A stretch of DNA of 64,000 nucleotides, from positions 17,679,860 to 17,743,859 of the forward strand of contig NW_022145612.1 in assembly GCF_000002235.5 (NCBI RefSeq). The letters run 5' to 3'. Below are positions 46,191 through 58,949 of the stretch, piece after piece; within the stretch, counting starts at the first letter, position 1, and each line of letters opens with the position of its first letter. Under the pieces are notes generated by a model. The model had not been told where the DNA came from. It saw only the letters and a program-made list of their open reading frames with translations, and searched no databases. The DNA comes from Strongylocentrotus purpuratus (taxonomy: Eukaryota; Echinodermata; Echinoidea; Camarodonta; Strongylocentrotidae). Position numbers and translations under genes: made by a program.

Positions 46191-46830
46191 TTCCAGGGAA
46201 CATTGGTAATACTCAAAATGTCCCCGACGCTATAGGGCAATGGCGATGATGCAGATATTTAAGACACACTCTTCTAATAAGCTTTTTTCCCCCCACGAAA
46301 CACGATGAGAGATACGCCCTAGTTCACTCATGCTGCCTGAGAATGGCATACATTAAAAATCTATCATATTAGCTGTCCTTGCCTTTCCCCTTCCACCTGA
46401 CATTCTTAGTTAATGAACCATCTGCTATCTGGGTTAGATTTTAAAAATGGTCCGATGCATTCAGTATTGCAAAATGAGACGGAAAATTGGAATGACAAAT
46501 AATTATATTTCTTAGAATTAGGGCTTCATTCTCTGTTAACATAGAGCGCTATGACAAATCGTGAAGTATTGAACCTATATCATACATAATTTTTATTTTG
46601 CTTTTATCGCGTTTATCAAAATAATGTTTTCTTTTTAAAGGCCACGTATAGAATTAATTTATTTATGTGATAGAATATAGAACGGCTTTAGCATTCCTCA
46701 CTAGGTCTGATCATTTTGCCCTGTACCCCTCCCTCACCCTCTCTGCTCCTTCCAACATGTTCAAACTCTCCATCCGTCTATCTAATATCTATCGATCTAC
46801 ATATCTAACTTTATCTATCTATTTACCAAT
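46191..46830. other. Intergenic sequence
   Basis: No gene is supported. Confidence 0.35.
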
Positions 46831-46834
46831 CTAT

Positions 46835-46837
46835 CTA

Positions 46838-46884
<47 letters not shown>

Positions 46885-46889
46885 TTCTC

Positions 46890-46942
<53 letters not shown>

Positions 46943-46945
46943 TTC
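46835..46945 (+). repeat. CT microsatellite
   Basis: Almost pure CT repeat with ATCATT and TATC interruptions, preceded by a TCTA tetranucleotide-rich stretch at 46780-46835. Confidence 0.95.
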
Positions 46946-48370
46946 AACATGCTCAATCTCCTCTTTTCACTCCCATCACCTCTCTCTTTCTCTCGCTCAA
47001 TACACAACCAACATACATCTTTGGTCTGAATCATGTCGCCACATTATTAATTAATGCAGGGAGGAAGACCTTTCAAGCTGCTTGGCACGAGAAGGGCCTT
47101 TCCTCCAACCATACATGTCTTAGTAGATCCGTGCTGCTGTAGAGATGAGAGCATTGGTTAGAAGAAGAACAACACTTCACTTTACTCGGGCAGGCAAACA
47201 TTTCAAATGGAGAGGTTTTCACGTCCTGACTAAAAGAAGCATCATGCAGTCGGTTGACATCTCATCTTGCATTTTCGCAGAACGACTAGATCTAAAATTA
47301 GAGTTTATCATAAGATATTATCTAGAATATTAATAAAACATTATTTTATCAAGATTACACCGTTGCGTATGATTCTGTACGCGATGTGCATCTATCATTA
47401 CACAAACAGGAAAATCTATATTTTTTCTTTCTCTGTATTGTAATCTTTTCGTTATTCGAACTAATTGTCAACACGCCCGTATTCTCTTAAATATAGAATA
47501 TGTTTCAATGCATGCAAAAATGTATCATTGTGCTACCAAGTCGTATCTGGTTGGAACATAATCATTTCACATTTTAATTTAAACCAAAATTGTCTTCATA
47601 ACAGACAGAAGCGGCTAAATCACATTCTAATAGCACTGAGCTAAATCTTTATTTTTTTTTTGCTATGGACACTGAGTATAAAATGTCTGACTTATGCATT
47701 TGTTAAAAAAATATTTAGAAGAATCCATTAAGTTGTATCAGCCAAATATACGAGGATATGAGAAGAAACATTTTCGTGCTCAATTAAAATCAGTTATCCT
47801 TTAACGGTGAAAACAAATGATTATCATGATTATAAATGTTTCAAACTATAGATATCAATATTGATAATCATTTTCAGATTTGTTAGAATGTGTCTTTATT
47901 TAAAAGATGAACATGAACAATATTTATTTACTAATAGTGATTTTAAATATTACTTTACATACAGGGCCTTTCAAATTTTCAAAACATAGCCTGCTATAAA
48001 AAAAAAAAAAACCTATTTCTCTATTTTTCGACGAGAGGAAGAATCCGTGAGACATGATACCTTTAAAGTTCAGGATAGATGAAGTCGAATCCATCAAGTT
48101 GTCATACGAATGAATCGAACCGTGAAAATAGATACAACAAGACGTATTAACCTTTAGGGTGTACGGAATCATCAGGTCATGAATGAATAATGAAAACGGT
48201 TGAGTGCTTTTAGATGTTCCCGAAAATAGAAACCCTACATGTGAGTGGTATCAATGTAGTCTGCTAACTCCGAATTTATATACAAAAAACAGAACTCTAC
48301 ATCTACTTTTTCTTCATTTTCAGGATAAAAGAATATCAGGGATCTTCAAGTAATAAATATAACAAAATAC
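46946..48370. other. Intergenic sequence
   Basis: AT-rich, no gene or RNA recognised. Confidence 0.35.
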
Positions 48371-49308
48371 TACACTGTCGCTCATAAAGGTGGAATATTT
48401 TTTTTTTATTCCAATTTATGGAATTATTTTAAAAATAATTTAAAAATAATAGATCTAGATAATAGTATACATTCTCAGATTTTATTGAATAATAATTTGC
48501 CAATGTGTGTTTTGCGTGACTGCTAAAGCATGTGTATGCTACTATGCTTATCAACTAGGGGACCTATGCCCTTAAGTCATAAATGACAGTAATGAGGATT
48601 AATGCCCCCAAAAAGGGCACTAATATAGCACATCGACACGGTTTTGATCCTGGGGCCTCACAGTTACGAGGCCATTGCTTTGTCACTGAACCATGACTGT
48701 ACGCAGCGGGGGCTAGTGTAGGGGGCAGTTTCCATAAATTTAAAAAAAAACAGAAAATGCAATAAATTTTCAATAATTTATTGCATTTAACCCCGGTGCC
48801 TAACATTAAAAAAAATTCTGTGTGCCCATGCCTTAAGCCATAATGCATGGCCGTCCAGAGGATTTTTTTATGTTGGGGACCGGGGTAAAATGCACTAAAT
48901 TATTGAAAATTTATTGCATTTTCTTTTTTTTTTTAATTTATGGAAACTGCCCCCTACCCTAGCCCCCGCTGCGTACAGTCATGGTTCAGTGACAAAACAA
49001 TGGCCTCGTAACTGTGAGGCCCCAGGATGAAAACCGTGTCGATGTGCTTTATTAGTGCCCTTTTGTGGGGCATTAATCCTCATTACTGTCATTTATGACT
49101 TGAGAGCGTAGGTCCCCTAGTTAAAAAGCATAGTAGCATACACATGCTTTAGCAGTTCCGCAAAACACACATTGGCAAGTTATTATTCAATAAAATCTGA
49201 GAATGTATACTATTATCTATATCTATTATTTTTAAATAATTTTTTAAATAATTCCATAAATTGGGGTAAAACTAAAATATTCCACCTTAGTTTATGAGCG
49301 ACAGTGTA
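48371..49308. mobile_element. Tc1/mariner-like foldback element with about 450-bp arms
   Basis: Begins TACACTGTCGCTCATAAA and ends with its reverse complement (TTTATGAGCGACAGTGTA). Arms 48371-48820 and about 48856-49308 pair over almost their whole length around a spacer of about 35 bases. TA at each border and a CACTGTCGCTCA-type end fit Tc1/mariner. Each arm contains a tRNA-like segment (TGGTTCAGTGACAAA, then CCTCGTAACTGTGAGGCCCC), in opposite orientations. No transposase is present. Confidence 0.85.
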
Positions 49309-49420
49309 TTAGGAAGTAATCATGGTAATGGACAAGGGAAGCAAATGGAATCAGAAAGTTGTAATAGGGTAATGGCTGAATAGTTGATATGGATGAGAAA
49401 AAAGATAAGAAGAAAAAGGG

Positions 49421-49556
49421 CGGATCCAGGATTTTGCAATAGGGGGGGGGGGGCTGAAATTTGAAAATCGCGCCGACCGATATTTCGCTCAGTAGGAGGG
49501 GGGGGGGGGTAGAGAGCACTTATATTTTTCTTGCCAGGCCCCCCCCCCCGCGCCTG
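49421..49556. mobile_element. Short member of the GGATCCAGG G/C-run family
   Basis: Starts GGGCGGATCCAGG, ends CGCGCCTGGATAC, with G runs, TTTGAAAATCGCGCCGACCG and TTTCGCTCAGT between, i.e. the reverse complement of one unit of 37316-37845. Confidence 0.7.
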
Positions 49557-49716
49557 GATACTACAATATGATATCATCACAAAATATTTTGAAATATAGG
49601 AGAAAAAACAGACGGATGGTGTTAATTCACTGAAGTAAAATAACCTAAATGAATACCATTTATTCCTAAATTTACTTATTCGAATATACATAAATTAAGG
49701 GCATTTTATGAGGTCA

Positions 49717-50539
<823 letters not shown>

Positions 50540-51460
50540 ATCAGGTAGAGCGTAAATTGGCGTGGGGCTCAGGGTCTGAGCACCGGCAGGGGGTCAAGGG
50601 GCTGAGCCCCCAGAAGCTCTGGGGTTTTAGGTATTTAATTACGGTTAGATGAGCATCCAGGGCCCTCTTTAAGGCCATTGACGTGTTCCAGGGGGGGGGG
50701 CCTAGATGCTCAGAGGTTTCAATATCTTACTATGGTCAGATGAGCATCTAGGGGCCACCTTAGGGCCCTTGGTTGGGTCCAGGGGGCAGAGCCCCCGGAA
50801 GCTCAGGGGTTTTAGGTATTTAATTACGAGATGAGCATCCAGGGGCCCGCCTCAGGACCCTTGGTGGGGTCCAGGGGGCAAAGCCCCCGGAAGCTCAGGG
50901 GTTTTGGGTATTTAATTACGGTCAGATGAGCATCCAGGGGCCCGCCTTAGGGCCCTTGGTGGGGTCCAGGGGGCAGAGCCCCCGGAAGCTCAGGAGTTTT
51001 AGGTATTTAATTACAGTCAGATGTGCATCCAGGGCCCGCATTAGGGCCCTTGGTGGGGTCCAGGGGGCAGAGCCCCCGGAAGCTCAGGGGTTTTGGGTAT
51101 TTAATTACGGTCAGATGAGCATCCAGGGGCCCGCCTTAGGGCCCTTGGTGAGGTCCAGGGGCAGAGCCCCCGGAAGCTCAGGGGTTTGAGGTATTTAATT
51201 ACGGTCAGATGAGCATCCAGGGGCCCGTTTTAGGGCTCTCGGTGGGTTCCAGGGGGCATAACCCCCGGAAGCTCGGGGTTTTTGGTATTTAATTACGGTC
51301 AGATGAGCATCCAGGGGGCAGAGCCCCCGGAAGCTCAGGGGTTTTAGGTATTTAATTACGGTTAGATTGCATCCAGGGGACCGCCTTAGGGCCCTTGGTA
51401 GGGCTCGGGGGGGGAGCCCCCGTAAGCTCTGACGTTTTAGGCATTTAATTACGGTCAGAT
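50540..51460 (+). repeat. Tandem array of about 94-bp units
   Basis: About ten units, each with GATGAGCATCCAGGGGCCCG, TTAGGGCCCTTGGTGGGGTC, CAGGGGGCAGAGCCCCCGGA, AGCTCAGGGGTTTTAGG and TATTTAATTACGGTCA. The TTTAATTACGG word recurs at intervals of 93-95 bases; one unit near 51300 is shortened to 64. GGGGGCAGAGCCCCC makes a strong hairpin in every unit. Confidence 0.95.
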
Positions 51461-52275
51461 GATCATTTTTTCTACCTTATTTGTAACATTGGCAGGTCAC
51501 TAATTTTTTCTCTCCGTCTTTCTTTCTTTTTCTCTTTAACATACTTTTTCAAAAAGTGAGGGGGGGGGGGGGCTCGAGCCCAGCCACTTTGCAAACCTTT
51601 ACATGAAGGTTTCTAAATAAGCGTATTTTTCGCCCGACTGTAATTTGGGAATTTCTTATTTTCCAACGAACGCATAAAAAGGTATGACTTACAAAAAAAT
51701 GGAGAAAAAAAATACCAGAAAATCATGTCATAACAGTAATATTTGTAAATCACTGGTATCGAATAAGAAAATACACCCCCCCCCCCCTCCCCCATCAGTA
51801 CGCCAGCGTTCAGGGGCTCATGTCTTCTCACCCCTATAACAAAAAAAACAGACACGCTTTCCCATTCTCGCACAATATTTCCACAATATGCGCGTATCGC
51901 TATTATAAAGACCTCCATTGATATATACCGTATAGGTGGAATGCGCAATGTTAATGAAATTGAATTCATGTGAACTTTCCTTTTCTTTGAATGGAATTTT
52001 ATATGTGATTTAATTCAGGTTTTTATTATTGTTATGTTCTTTTGGGTTAAAAATACAAACCATATTTACTCCTTAACTGCCTTCTTTTTTTTTTTTTGGA
52101 GGGGGGGGGGCGTTTTGGGGGGGCAAAAATGCGTTTTGCCCCCCCACTTTTTTGATTGGGGGGGCAACTGCCCCCCCTGCCCCCCCACTTCCGGCGCCTA
52201 TGCTTTCTGCTCTCTGTGGGATTTCATTCGCGCCGAAAACATTCTCAATGTGTGTACTTACGAGATGAACTTAGC
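51461..52275. other. Non-coding sequence with a G/C-run repeat
   Basis: 52090-52200 alternates G and C runs around GCGTTTTGCCCCCCCA and ends in CTTCCGGCGCCTATGC, another interspersed repeat family. No gene. Confidence 0.45.

Positions 52276-52325
<50 letters not shown>
52276..52325 (+). repeat. GA microsatellite
   Basis: About 23 GA units. Confidence 0.95.
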
Positions 52326-52327
<2 letters not shown>

Positions 52328-52724
52328 TGGGGCACGGTGAAAGGGTGAGGAGAAACGGGAACTACTTTAAATAGGAACTACTTTTGACCCGTATGTTTTT
52401 AAGATGAAGCCATTCTATTAAATGTAATGAATCGATGTGAAATAAGGCAGGATAACGACATTCTGTATTTGCTTACAGATTGCATTAAAAGCATAACCAT
52501 GACAAAGAAAGGTGATCAGAGATGCTAAGATATAATTTCAATTTGATTTTATATGATTTTATTTGATTTTTAATGATTTGATTTCATTCATAATCGACAA
52601 TCATAATCAATGACGTAATGTAACAGTTTCGCATTAAACCAGGTGTCTTTTCCTGTATTATGTTGGGACCATTTTTTTAAATGACCACAGCCCCTTTTAA
52701 AATCCGTAAATGAATGCGGCATCA

Positions 52725-53030
52725 TAGGACAACTATCCCGTGGACTTTTACCCCCGGACAACTTTCCTGTGGACAACTACCCCTGAAAACTACCACTGGA
52801 CAACTATTCTCTGATTCAATTACCCCTTAATATATAGGTATAGTATAAGAGTATGTATAGATATTTCAAGAGTGTTTGTGTCCGGAGGTGGTTTTCTTTG
52901 TCCTAGTACTCGTCCGGTGGTAATTGTCCTAGGGGTACAGTTGCCTAAGGAATATAGTTGTCCACGAACAATGTCCTAAAGGAGTAGTTTTTCTGAGGTG
53001 ATAGTGGGGAGGTCGTCTGATACGAATATC
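52725..53030. repeat. GGACAACTACCCC minisatellite, inverted pair
   Basis: 52725-52830 has about six units of GGACAACTnnCCCnT; 52870-53030 holds the same unit reversed (GGTAATTGTCC, TAGTTGTCC, AATGTCCTAAAGGAGTAG). The two halves form a loose inverted repeat. The 14-16 base unit and inverted layout recall the tandem outer domain of the sea urchin TU foldback elements. Confidence 0.65.
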
Positions 53031-53309
53031 GCTTCTATATAGGTCAGGAGGATGCATTAGTCTCTCTTGTTTGTCATTAAGGGTATCGTTTAATGGGGAG
53101 TTGCTCTTGATGTATTGATCTTTGCAATGCTTTCTTCGCCAGCCGTGTTATTCCATTTCTTTCACTTGATTGATTCCACAAGGCATATAACGTTACTCTT
53201 ATAATCATGTTCGTATTTAACTGCATATATCTATACGTGACAGTGTCTCACATTCCCTCATGTAACCGCTATGTAAACATTTGGTGATTGTTTTACCTGG
53301 CTGCTATCT

Positions 53310-53490
53310 GTATATGCGTGTAAGTAAGCAACAAGAGGACCGACTACTTTAAGTCTTCTCCTAGGGACTTGGTAATGAGGATTAATGGCTTTACCAAAGG
53401 GTACGAGCCCGTTGACTTGATTTCGAACCCCGGACTTGTCGCGGTTACGAGCCATCGCAACTCTTTCACACAATGTCATGTGAAGTATTC
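53310..53490 (-). repeat. tRNA-derived SINE
   Basis: On the minus strand GATGGCTCGTAACCGCGACA precedes a B-box-like GGGGTTCGAAATC, then GGTAAAGCCATTAATCCTCATTACC. The last part is also present in both arms of the foldback at 48371-49308, so the two share a SINE family. Confidence 0.6.
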
Positions 53491-55361
53491 GTTGCTCACT
53501 GAGAAATGGTATTACAATATCATGGATGATTATTTTGGTATATAGTTTAACAAGAATAATAAATAAATAAACCATCCGTTTATTTGAACTCTGAAAGTTT
53601 AGAGTCGTACAGTGACTTGATATTAAATTGGGGGTATAACAATTATGTTCGTCCCCGATATTCACCCCCGAAACAACATGCTGAGCTGATACGAACAGCA
53701 TTGTTTGTTGATTTCACTCCTGTAGACTTATGCAAGTATAACGTTGCAGATAATATAGTATAAATACGGAGAAACAATAAAACAAACAATAACAAAAGAG
53801 AAGTTATTGTGATTTTATATTATTTTTTCGCAGATCAGTCTCGCTATGAAAACCATTTCAAAGCAATACATTTATTGTATTCAAGCTATATTTCCAGCTT
53901 GAAAATGTAAATGGCTGGAGACACTATGCACACAGCAGTGGACAGAATGAGTTATGAAGTTTGTCTGAAACGTTTACATAAAATGTAAATTGTATATCAT
54001 TGAACAACATCTTGGGTTCATTTAGCTGGCACACCCATGTATCATCCATATTATCTGCCATATTGATTCACCGTCAACTCCTTTCATCACAAGCGGTCGG
54101 CGTACGAGCATAATTTTCCAAGGAAGGGGGGGGGGGGGGTTGACGTCTCTTTTCCAAAAATCAACTGTTTTTTTCTTAATTTTTTTCCTTTGCAAACGCC
54201 AAGCGAAGCTACAGCAAGCAATAAATTACATTAAAACTTGAACATGTAAAAAAAATTCCAGACGAACCCGCTGCTCGAGTATGAGGTAATGGCTGCCCAA
54301 GTATTCGTAATTTCAGGTTTATTACGATCGGGAGCTCCAAGCCCCCCCCCCCCTCCTCCTCCTCCCTCCTTCTCTTCTCCCCTTCCCTTTTTCGTTTCCC
54401 GCGCCGCCTTATACGTCATACGCCTAAGACGCGTTTAAAATTATATATATAGTCGGCATAGTTAGAAAATTAAATTACAAACAGTGACATTTTCTTCACG
54501 TCTCATAACATTTCATTAAGAAGAACACCTGAATGAAGAAGATATTCTGCAGCAATACGGAAAAGGGGACTATAATGTGCTGGGACATGATATAGGAAGA
54601 AGAGAAGAAAGGGGTTAACATTCCTCTATTTCCACCATTTCTCAATAAAGGCCGATTTGCTACTGCCTACCGTTATTTTGATTAATTTAGAAAATACGCC
54701 GTCGGATTGAACAGGTGTTCTTGATGCCTCAACCATACTGTAACCTTACTCCGAATACTTAACAGTGCCATCAATAAAATAAACATGCTGGGTAGATATC
54801 AATCTATGATATTTCGAGTAGTGTGGCCTGAAGGAAATCATTATATCGCGACAAAATCAGAGGATATGATAAGCTAACAATGTAATTCCTCCTGATTTAC
54901 CACGTTATACAAAACGATTCCGTGATGTGAGCAGTGATAGCAAATATTATTTCTACAGCTAGACAGACCTGTGATAAAGTCATGTGTACGCATATATGCC
55001 TTTTTTTTTACATCATCTATTTATCATTATAAATGTATTAGTCAAGAATGTGTTAATCTTAAGTCGTACCATATTGAGCACATCAAAATTGCCATTCAAG
55101 TGCATATAGTGCTCTAAGTCAATGTCGGTTAATTTATACGACCATAAGTTATGGCCGAAGGCGGAGTTGAGTATGCGTACATCAAATTTGCGTAGTATCA
55201 TTGAGTTTGTGTGTATTCAATCATTCAGAATTTCGTTTTAAATCAAATAAAAAACAAACGTATGTTTCCAAAGGTACTGTGATCCCTCTTCAGGAATGAC
55301 TGTAGTTTATAGACAATGCCCTGAATCAATAATCAATCTCCCTCTTCTTTTCTTTTAACAG
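53491..55361. other. Upstream region of the MFSD6-like gene
   Basis: AT-rich; G run at 54126-54139 and C run at 54342-54352. The intron end before the coding exon is visible (CTTTTCTTTTAACAG ending at 55361). The first non-coding exon of the gene was not found with confidence. Confidence 0.4.
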
Positions 55362-55387
55362 TTAGACGTATACACTGAATCTCGACG

Positions 55388-56513
55388 ATGTATCTGCCTG
55401 AGGACAACACGTTGCCCTTTGATGCCGGCAATGTGGCCCCATCTCTTCATGTCCCTCCACCCAAGTTCAACGATGATCAGCAAGGGGACAGCCAAGAAAA
55501 GAAGAAGAAGTGTGACTCGCACATCGACATTGATCTCCTCAAGAGTAAATCCTTTTACTTCCTGTTCTATGGTGCATACGGCAGTCTCTACCCACTCTTG
55601 GCCGTCTACTTCAAACAGCTTGGTTTGAACGCATCCCAGAGTGGTCTTCTCATAGGAATACGTCCATTCATCGAGTTCTGCGCTGCTCCACTGTGGGGCG
55701 GTCTTGCTGATTCCTGGCGCAAGGCCAAGGTGCTGTTCCTCTTCTCACTCTTTGCTTGGCTCCTCTTCACCGAAGCGATGGCTTTCATACGACCTGCTGG
55801 CTCCAAGTGCATCATCTTCAATCGAACCGATGATAACGGTCACGACATCATCGTCGTTGACCAAGTCGTCCATGATGGCGTGCATCACTACGTGTACGGC
55901 CCCAGAGACCACGACGAGGATGATGGGACAGTCGTCGGCCACCAATCGGACATTGACCAACCATTCCGTACAGATGAAACAAGCCCTGTTATTGAGAATC
56001 CTTTGGGAGGTTCATACAAGCTTCTCAACAAATCCATCGGGACAGAAGAGCCTATTCGTCGATTACCGTCAGGGACTACAAGTGTGAAGTTCATCAGCGA
56101 TGACATCCGTGGTGTCTTCCTGCTCCTCCTCATCATCATTGTCGTCGGCGAGTTTTTCAGCTCACCCACCATCACCCTAGCAGATTCGGCTACGCTAGGC
56201 TACCTTGGTAGTGACCGTTTGGAGTACTACGGTCAGCAGCGGATGTTCGGCTCTCTGGGGTGGGGTATCTTCATGCTGATCAATGGCATCCTCTTAGACC
56301 ACACAGCTTCCCACACCCATGACTGTGAGGGGGCGCAAGTACAAGAGGTTAAAAGAAACTATTACATCTGTTTCGGTACCTATGCTGTACTCCTCACATG
56401 CTCCTTCTTCGTGGCTACTCAGTTCAAGTTCAAGTATTACTCAGATGATGACCATAAGACAGAGATGTCAAAACTGACCTACAACAAGCAGAAGGGTCAG
56501 GTCAGCATTGGCG
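55388..56513 (+). CDS. MFSD6-like, exon with start codon
   Basis: 375 codons plus one base. The exon begins at 55362 after the acceptor TTAACAG, so 26 bases of 5' UTR precede the ATG. It ends at the donor GTAAGT (56514). It codes for a polar lysine-rich N-terminus, the first six membrane segments and the long His/Asp-rich loop. Confidence 0.93.
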
Positions 56514-58250
56514 GTAAGTCACCTTCAAAGACGACTCAATGCATACTCTCTTGCATTAAACTCTTGAAGAACTTACTAACCTAATCCCGGTTGAAATAAT
56601 AATACTTAAAGAATAGCAAACGGATCCAGACAATACCATTAAGAAATATCAGTTTAGATGTGATTTCATTAATATACATGTACGAGGCTATAACTCTTCA
56701 ATGGATTTCGATTTCGATTTAGATGAATAATAAGATCGGTTGCCCGACAAAACGTCGCGTAGCGCTGCATTATCTTTTGCCGGGAGGTTAATTTGTGCGT
56801 TAGGGCTTTTTTGTTCCCAGCAAAACGCCGTGTAGCAATTGAAAGATATTTTTTGCAACGTTTTCAGCACTTGAAGTATGTGTTAATACTTTAAAAGCAC
56901 GCTACTTTTTACCGGGCAACCGGTTATTTTCTAAAAATGTTTAGGTTTGAACCTAATTTCTTTTTTTATAATTCCGCACAGACTTTGTGTAAAGACACTC
57001 GTCATGATAGTATTCTTAATGCACTATGGAAACCGGGCCTTCAAAGCTCATACTCATTTATTCTTTAATTTGTCTTTATCCTTCTCATGATATCCGTCTT
57101 TCATCTCAGATGAAGGTCGTACTCCTGCGACATACGGTTCTGTCGCCACCCAACCCGACCAAGACGGGACCGACCCTACCTCGTCAACAGCTGAGGGCGG
57201 TCAAACCACCAGTGATGGCCCCTCTGACACGAGGGATTCCTCACATGACACCAGCGTCCCCACCACCAGTGGTGCTCTGACCCCTACCGAGGCACACCAG
57301 GAAGACCCTGCTGGTATCAGACAGGTGTTTCGTATGTTCGCCACCATCCGCTACGGTTCTGTGCTCTTTTTGGCCTGGTTTGCAGGATTTGGTATGGGAC
57401 TTCTCTTCACCTTCCTCTACTGGCATCTCCAGGATCTTGGAGGGCCACCGTCCCTCTTCGGTCTTGCTTCAGTCGTCAACCACGTCTCAGAGATACTTGC
57501 ATACTTTTTCAGCCACAAGGTAAGACTTCTTGATGATTGCAAATTCAATATATATCCTCTACCCAGATGAAGTAAATTAATAGCCTATACCTGGCAAAAA
57601 TTATTTCCTTAAATGCTTTAGTCTCGTAATAGTAGTGTTCATGAATCTGGAATGATATTACCAGGAGCACCGTCTATGACAGACATCAATAGTGTCGTTG
57701 GCATTAATCTGCAATACATCCTTAAGAAAACCGATGTAATAATAACATTATCATGATCGTTGCAAGCATTTCATATTATGTAGCCAGTTATTAATCTGTC
57801 TTTTGTTTAATCATTATACACGCATCGAGGTATGAGTCATATTGCAAAACCGCCTCCAGGCCTATTCCAAACCGACCGATTCTTGGCTGTTTTCGCATTG
57901 CAAGTTTTAGTTTGTTTGTTCTTGGCCAAGTTGGCCCGTGTGTGTCTTGTCGATGTGCATGGAGTCTGAGAGGGTAATACAATGTAATGGAGACGATACA
58001 AATTGTTTTATTGGTAAAAACGGTGATATATTATCATTACACCTCTATCAATAAACACATAGACAGATGATACTCGTAATGATACAATAATCATCCATCA
58101 CTTTGTTGTTGCTTGTCTTTCTCTAGATACTTCATGCGATCGGCCATATTCCTGTGTTCTGTCTGGGCTTGTTCTGCTATGCTATCCGTTTCCTTGCAAT
58201 CTCTGTCCTCATTAACCCATGGTGGGTTCTCATCGTGGAAACCCTGCAAG
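55388..58250 (+). CDS. MFSD6-like major facilitator transporter, 5' part
   Basis: Exons 55388-56513, 57110-57519 and 58127-58250 encode the first 553 residues of a multi-pass membrane protein of the MFSD6 group of the major facilitator superfamily. The opening segment with [39 protein letters not shown] and the basic loop ADSWRKAK is characteristic. Likely membrane segments lie at about 55-76, 84-104, 113-134, 242-262, 286-304 and 327-345 in exon 1, with more in exons 2 and 3. The stretch 142-238 is a long loop rich in His and Asp. Exon 2 adds a Ser/Thr/Gly-rich linker before the second half. The substrate is not known for this group. The last helices and stop codon are not in the window. Confidence 0.92.
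57110..57519 (+). CDS. MFSD6-like, second coding exon
   Basis: Follows the acceptor TCATCTCAG and continues the frame ([17 protein letters not shown]). About 70 residues of low-complexity linker precede [20 protein letters not shown] and [20 protein letters not shown], which are helices of the C-terminal half. Donor GTAAGA after FFSHK. Confidence 0.93.
58127..58250 (+). CDS. MFSD6-like, third coding exon with GC donor
   Basis: 41 codons plus one base: [20 protein letters not shown], then [20 protein letters not shown] and Q plus the first base of a glycine codon. Acceptor CTCTAG. The exon is followed by CAAG/GCAAGC, a non-canonical GC donor; reading on in frame gives a non-homologous tail, and MFSD6 proteins continue differently after LQG. 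The next exon is not found before 64000. Confidence 0.88.
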
Positions 58251-58740
58251 GCAAGCAATCTCAATTATTTTGTCCACATTATAATATATATGATGATAAT
58301 AATAACAACAATTATATACCTCACTTAAGAAATCCAGCCATCTGATTGGTCGAAATTGCATTCATAAACTTTAACTATTCCTGTAAAATTCCCGGTAAAA
58401 TTCCAAACCCATGTAATAGTTCTAAAAAATAGTTCTAAAATCCCAGTAACCATGGTTACCGGGAAAATAGTTCTGTCTTGGTGAAATACCCATAGGTTTA
58501 CATGTTAAAAAATGGTCTGAGCGATCGAGGATACCGTACGTGTGCGAAGAATTGGTCGGTAATTTCAATACAATTGAATCTCGATCGATCTTACCGACAA
58601 TTTTATCTTGCATTGTTGACATGAAGACGAAAATAAACTTCCAAAAACAACATCTACCGATAGATGTTGATCTAAGTTCGTGCCAATATGCATTGCAAAA
58701 GTAAAAGAAGGGCCCGTTTTCAATCCATTTTAATGTATAT

Positions 58741-58820
58741 ATCAGATGGCCGAGCGGTCTAAGGCGGTGATTTTGGTTACATAACCATCTGAACGCAAGA
58801 GATCGAAACCCATCTTTGAC
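58741..58820 (+). tRNA. Degenerate tRNA-Leu-like sequence
   Basis: GATGGCCGAGCGGTCTAAGG is the D-arm/A-box region of a eukaryotic tRNA-Leu, and a weak T-arm (GATCGAAACCC) follows at the right distance. The anticodon and acceptor stems do not pair well, so this is a tRNA pseudogene or a SINE head, not a working tRNA. Confidence 0.5.
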
Positions 58821-58949
58821 CAAAAAACAAAAAAAAATATTTTTTAGTCTACTCTCAAAGATACACTTATAAAAAACAACCGTGCAGATAAACTAGATAT
58901 AGGCCAAGGTGGTGTCATAAGTTGACTCTTTTTTTTTTTGGCATATAAA

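Noticed and set aside
50540..51460. Regular array that could be taken for a CRISPR
   Set aside because: Units are whole tandem copies with no unique spacers, and the sequence is an animal genome.
58741..58820. Functional tRNA-Leu gene
   Set aside because: Only the D-arm region is well conserved; acceptor and T stems do not pair properly.
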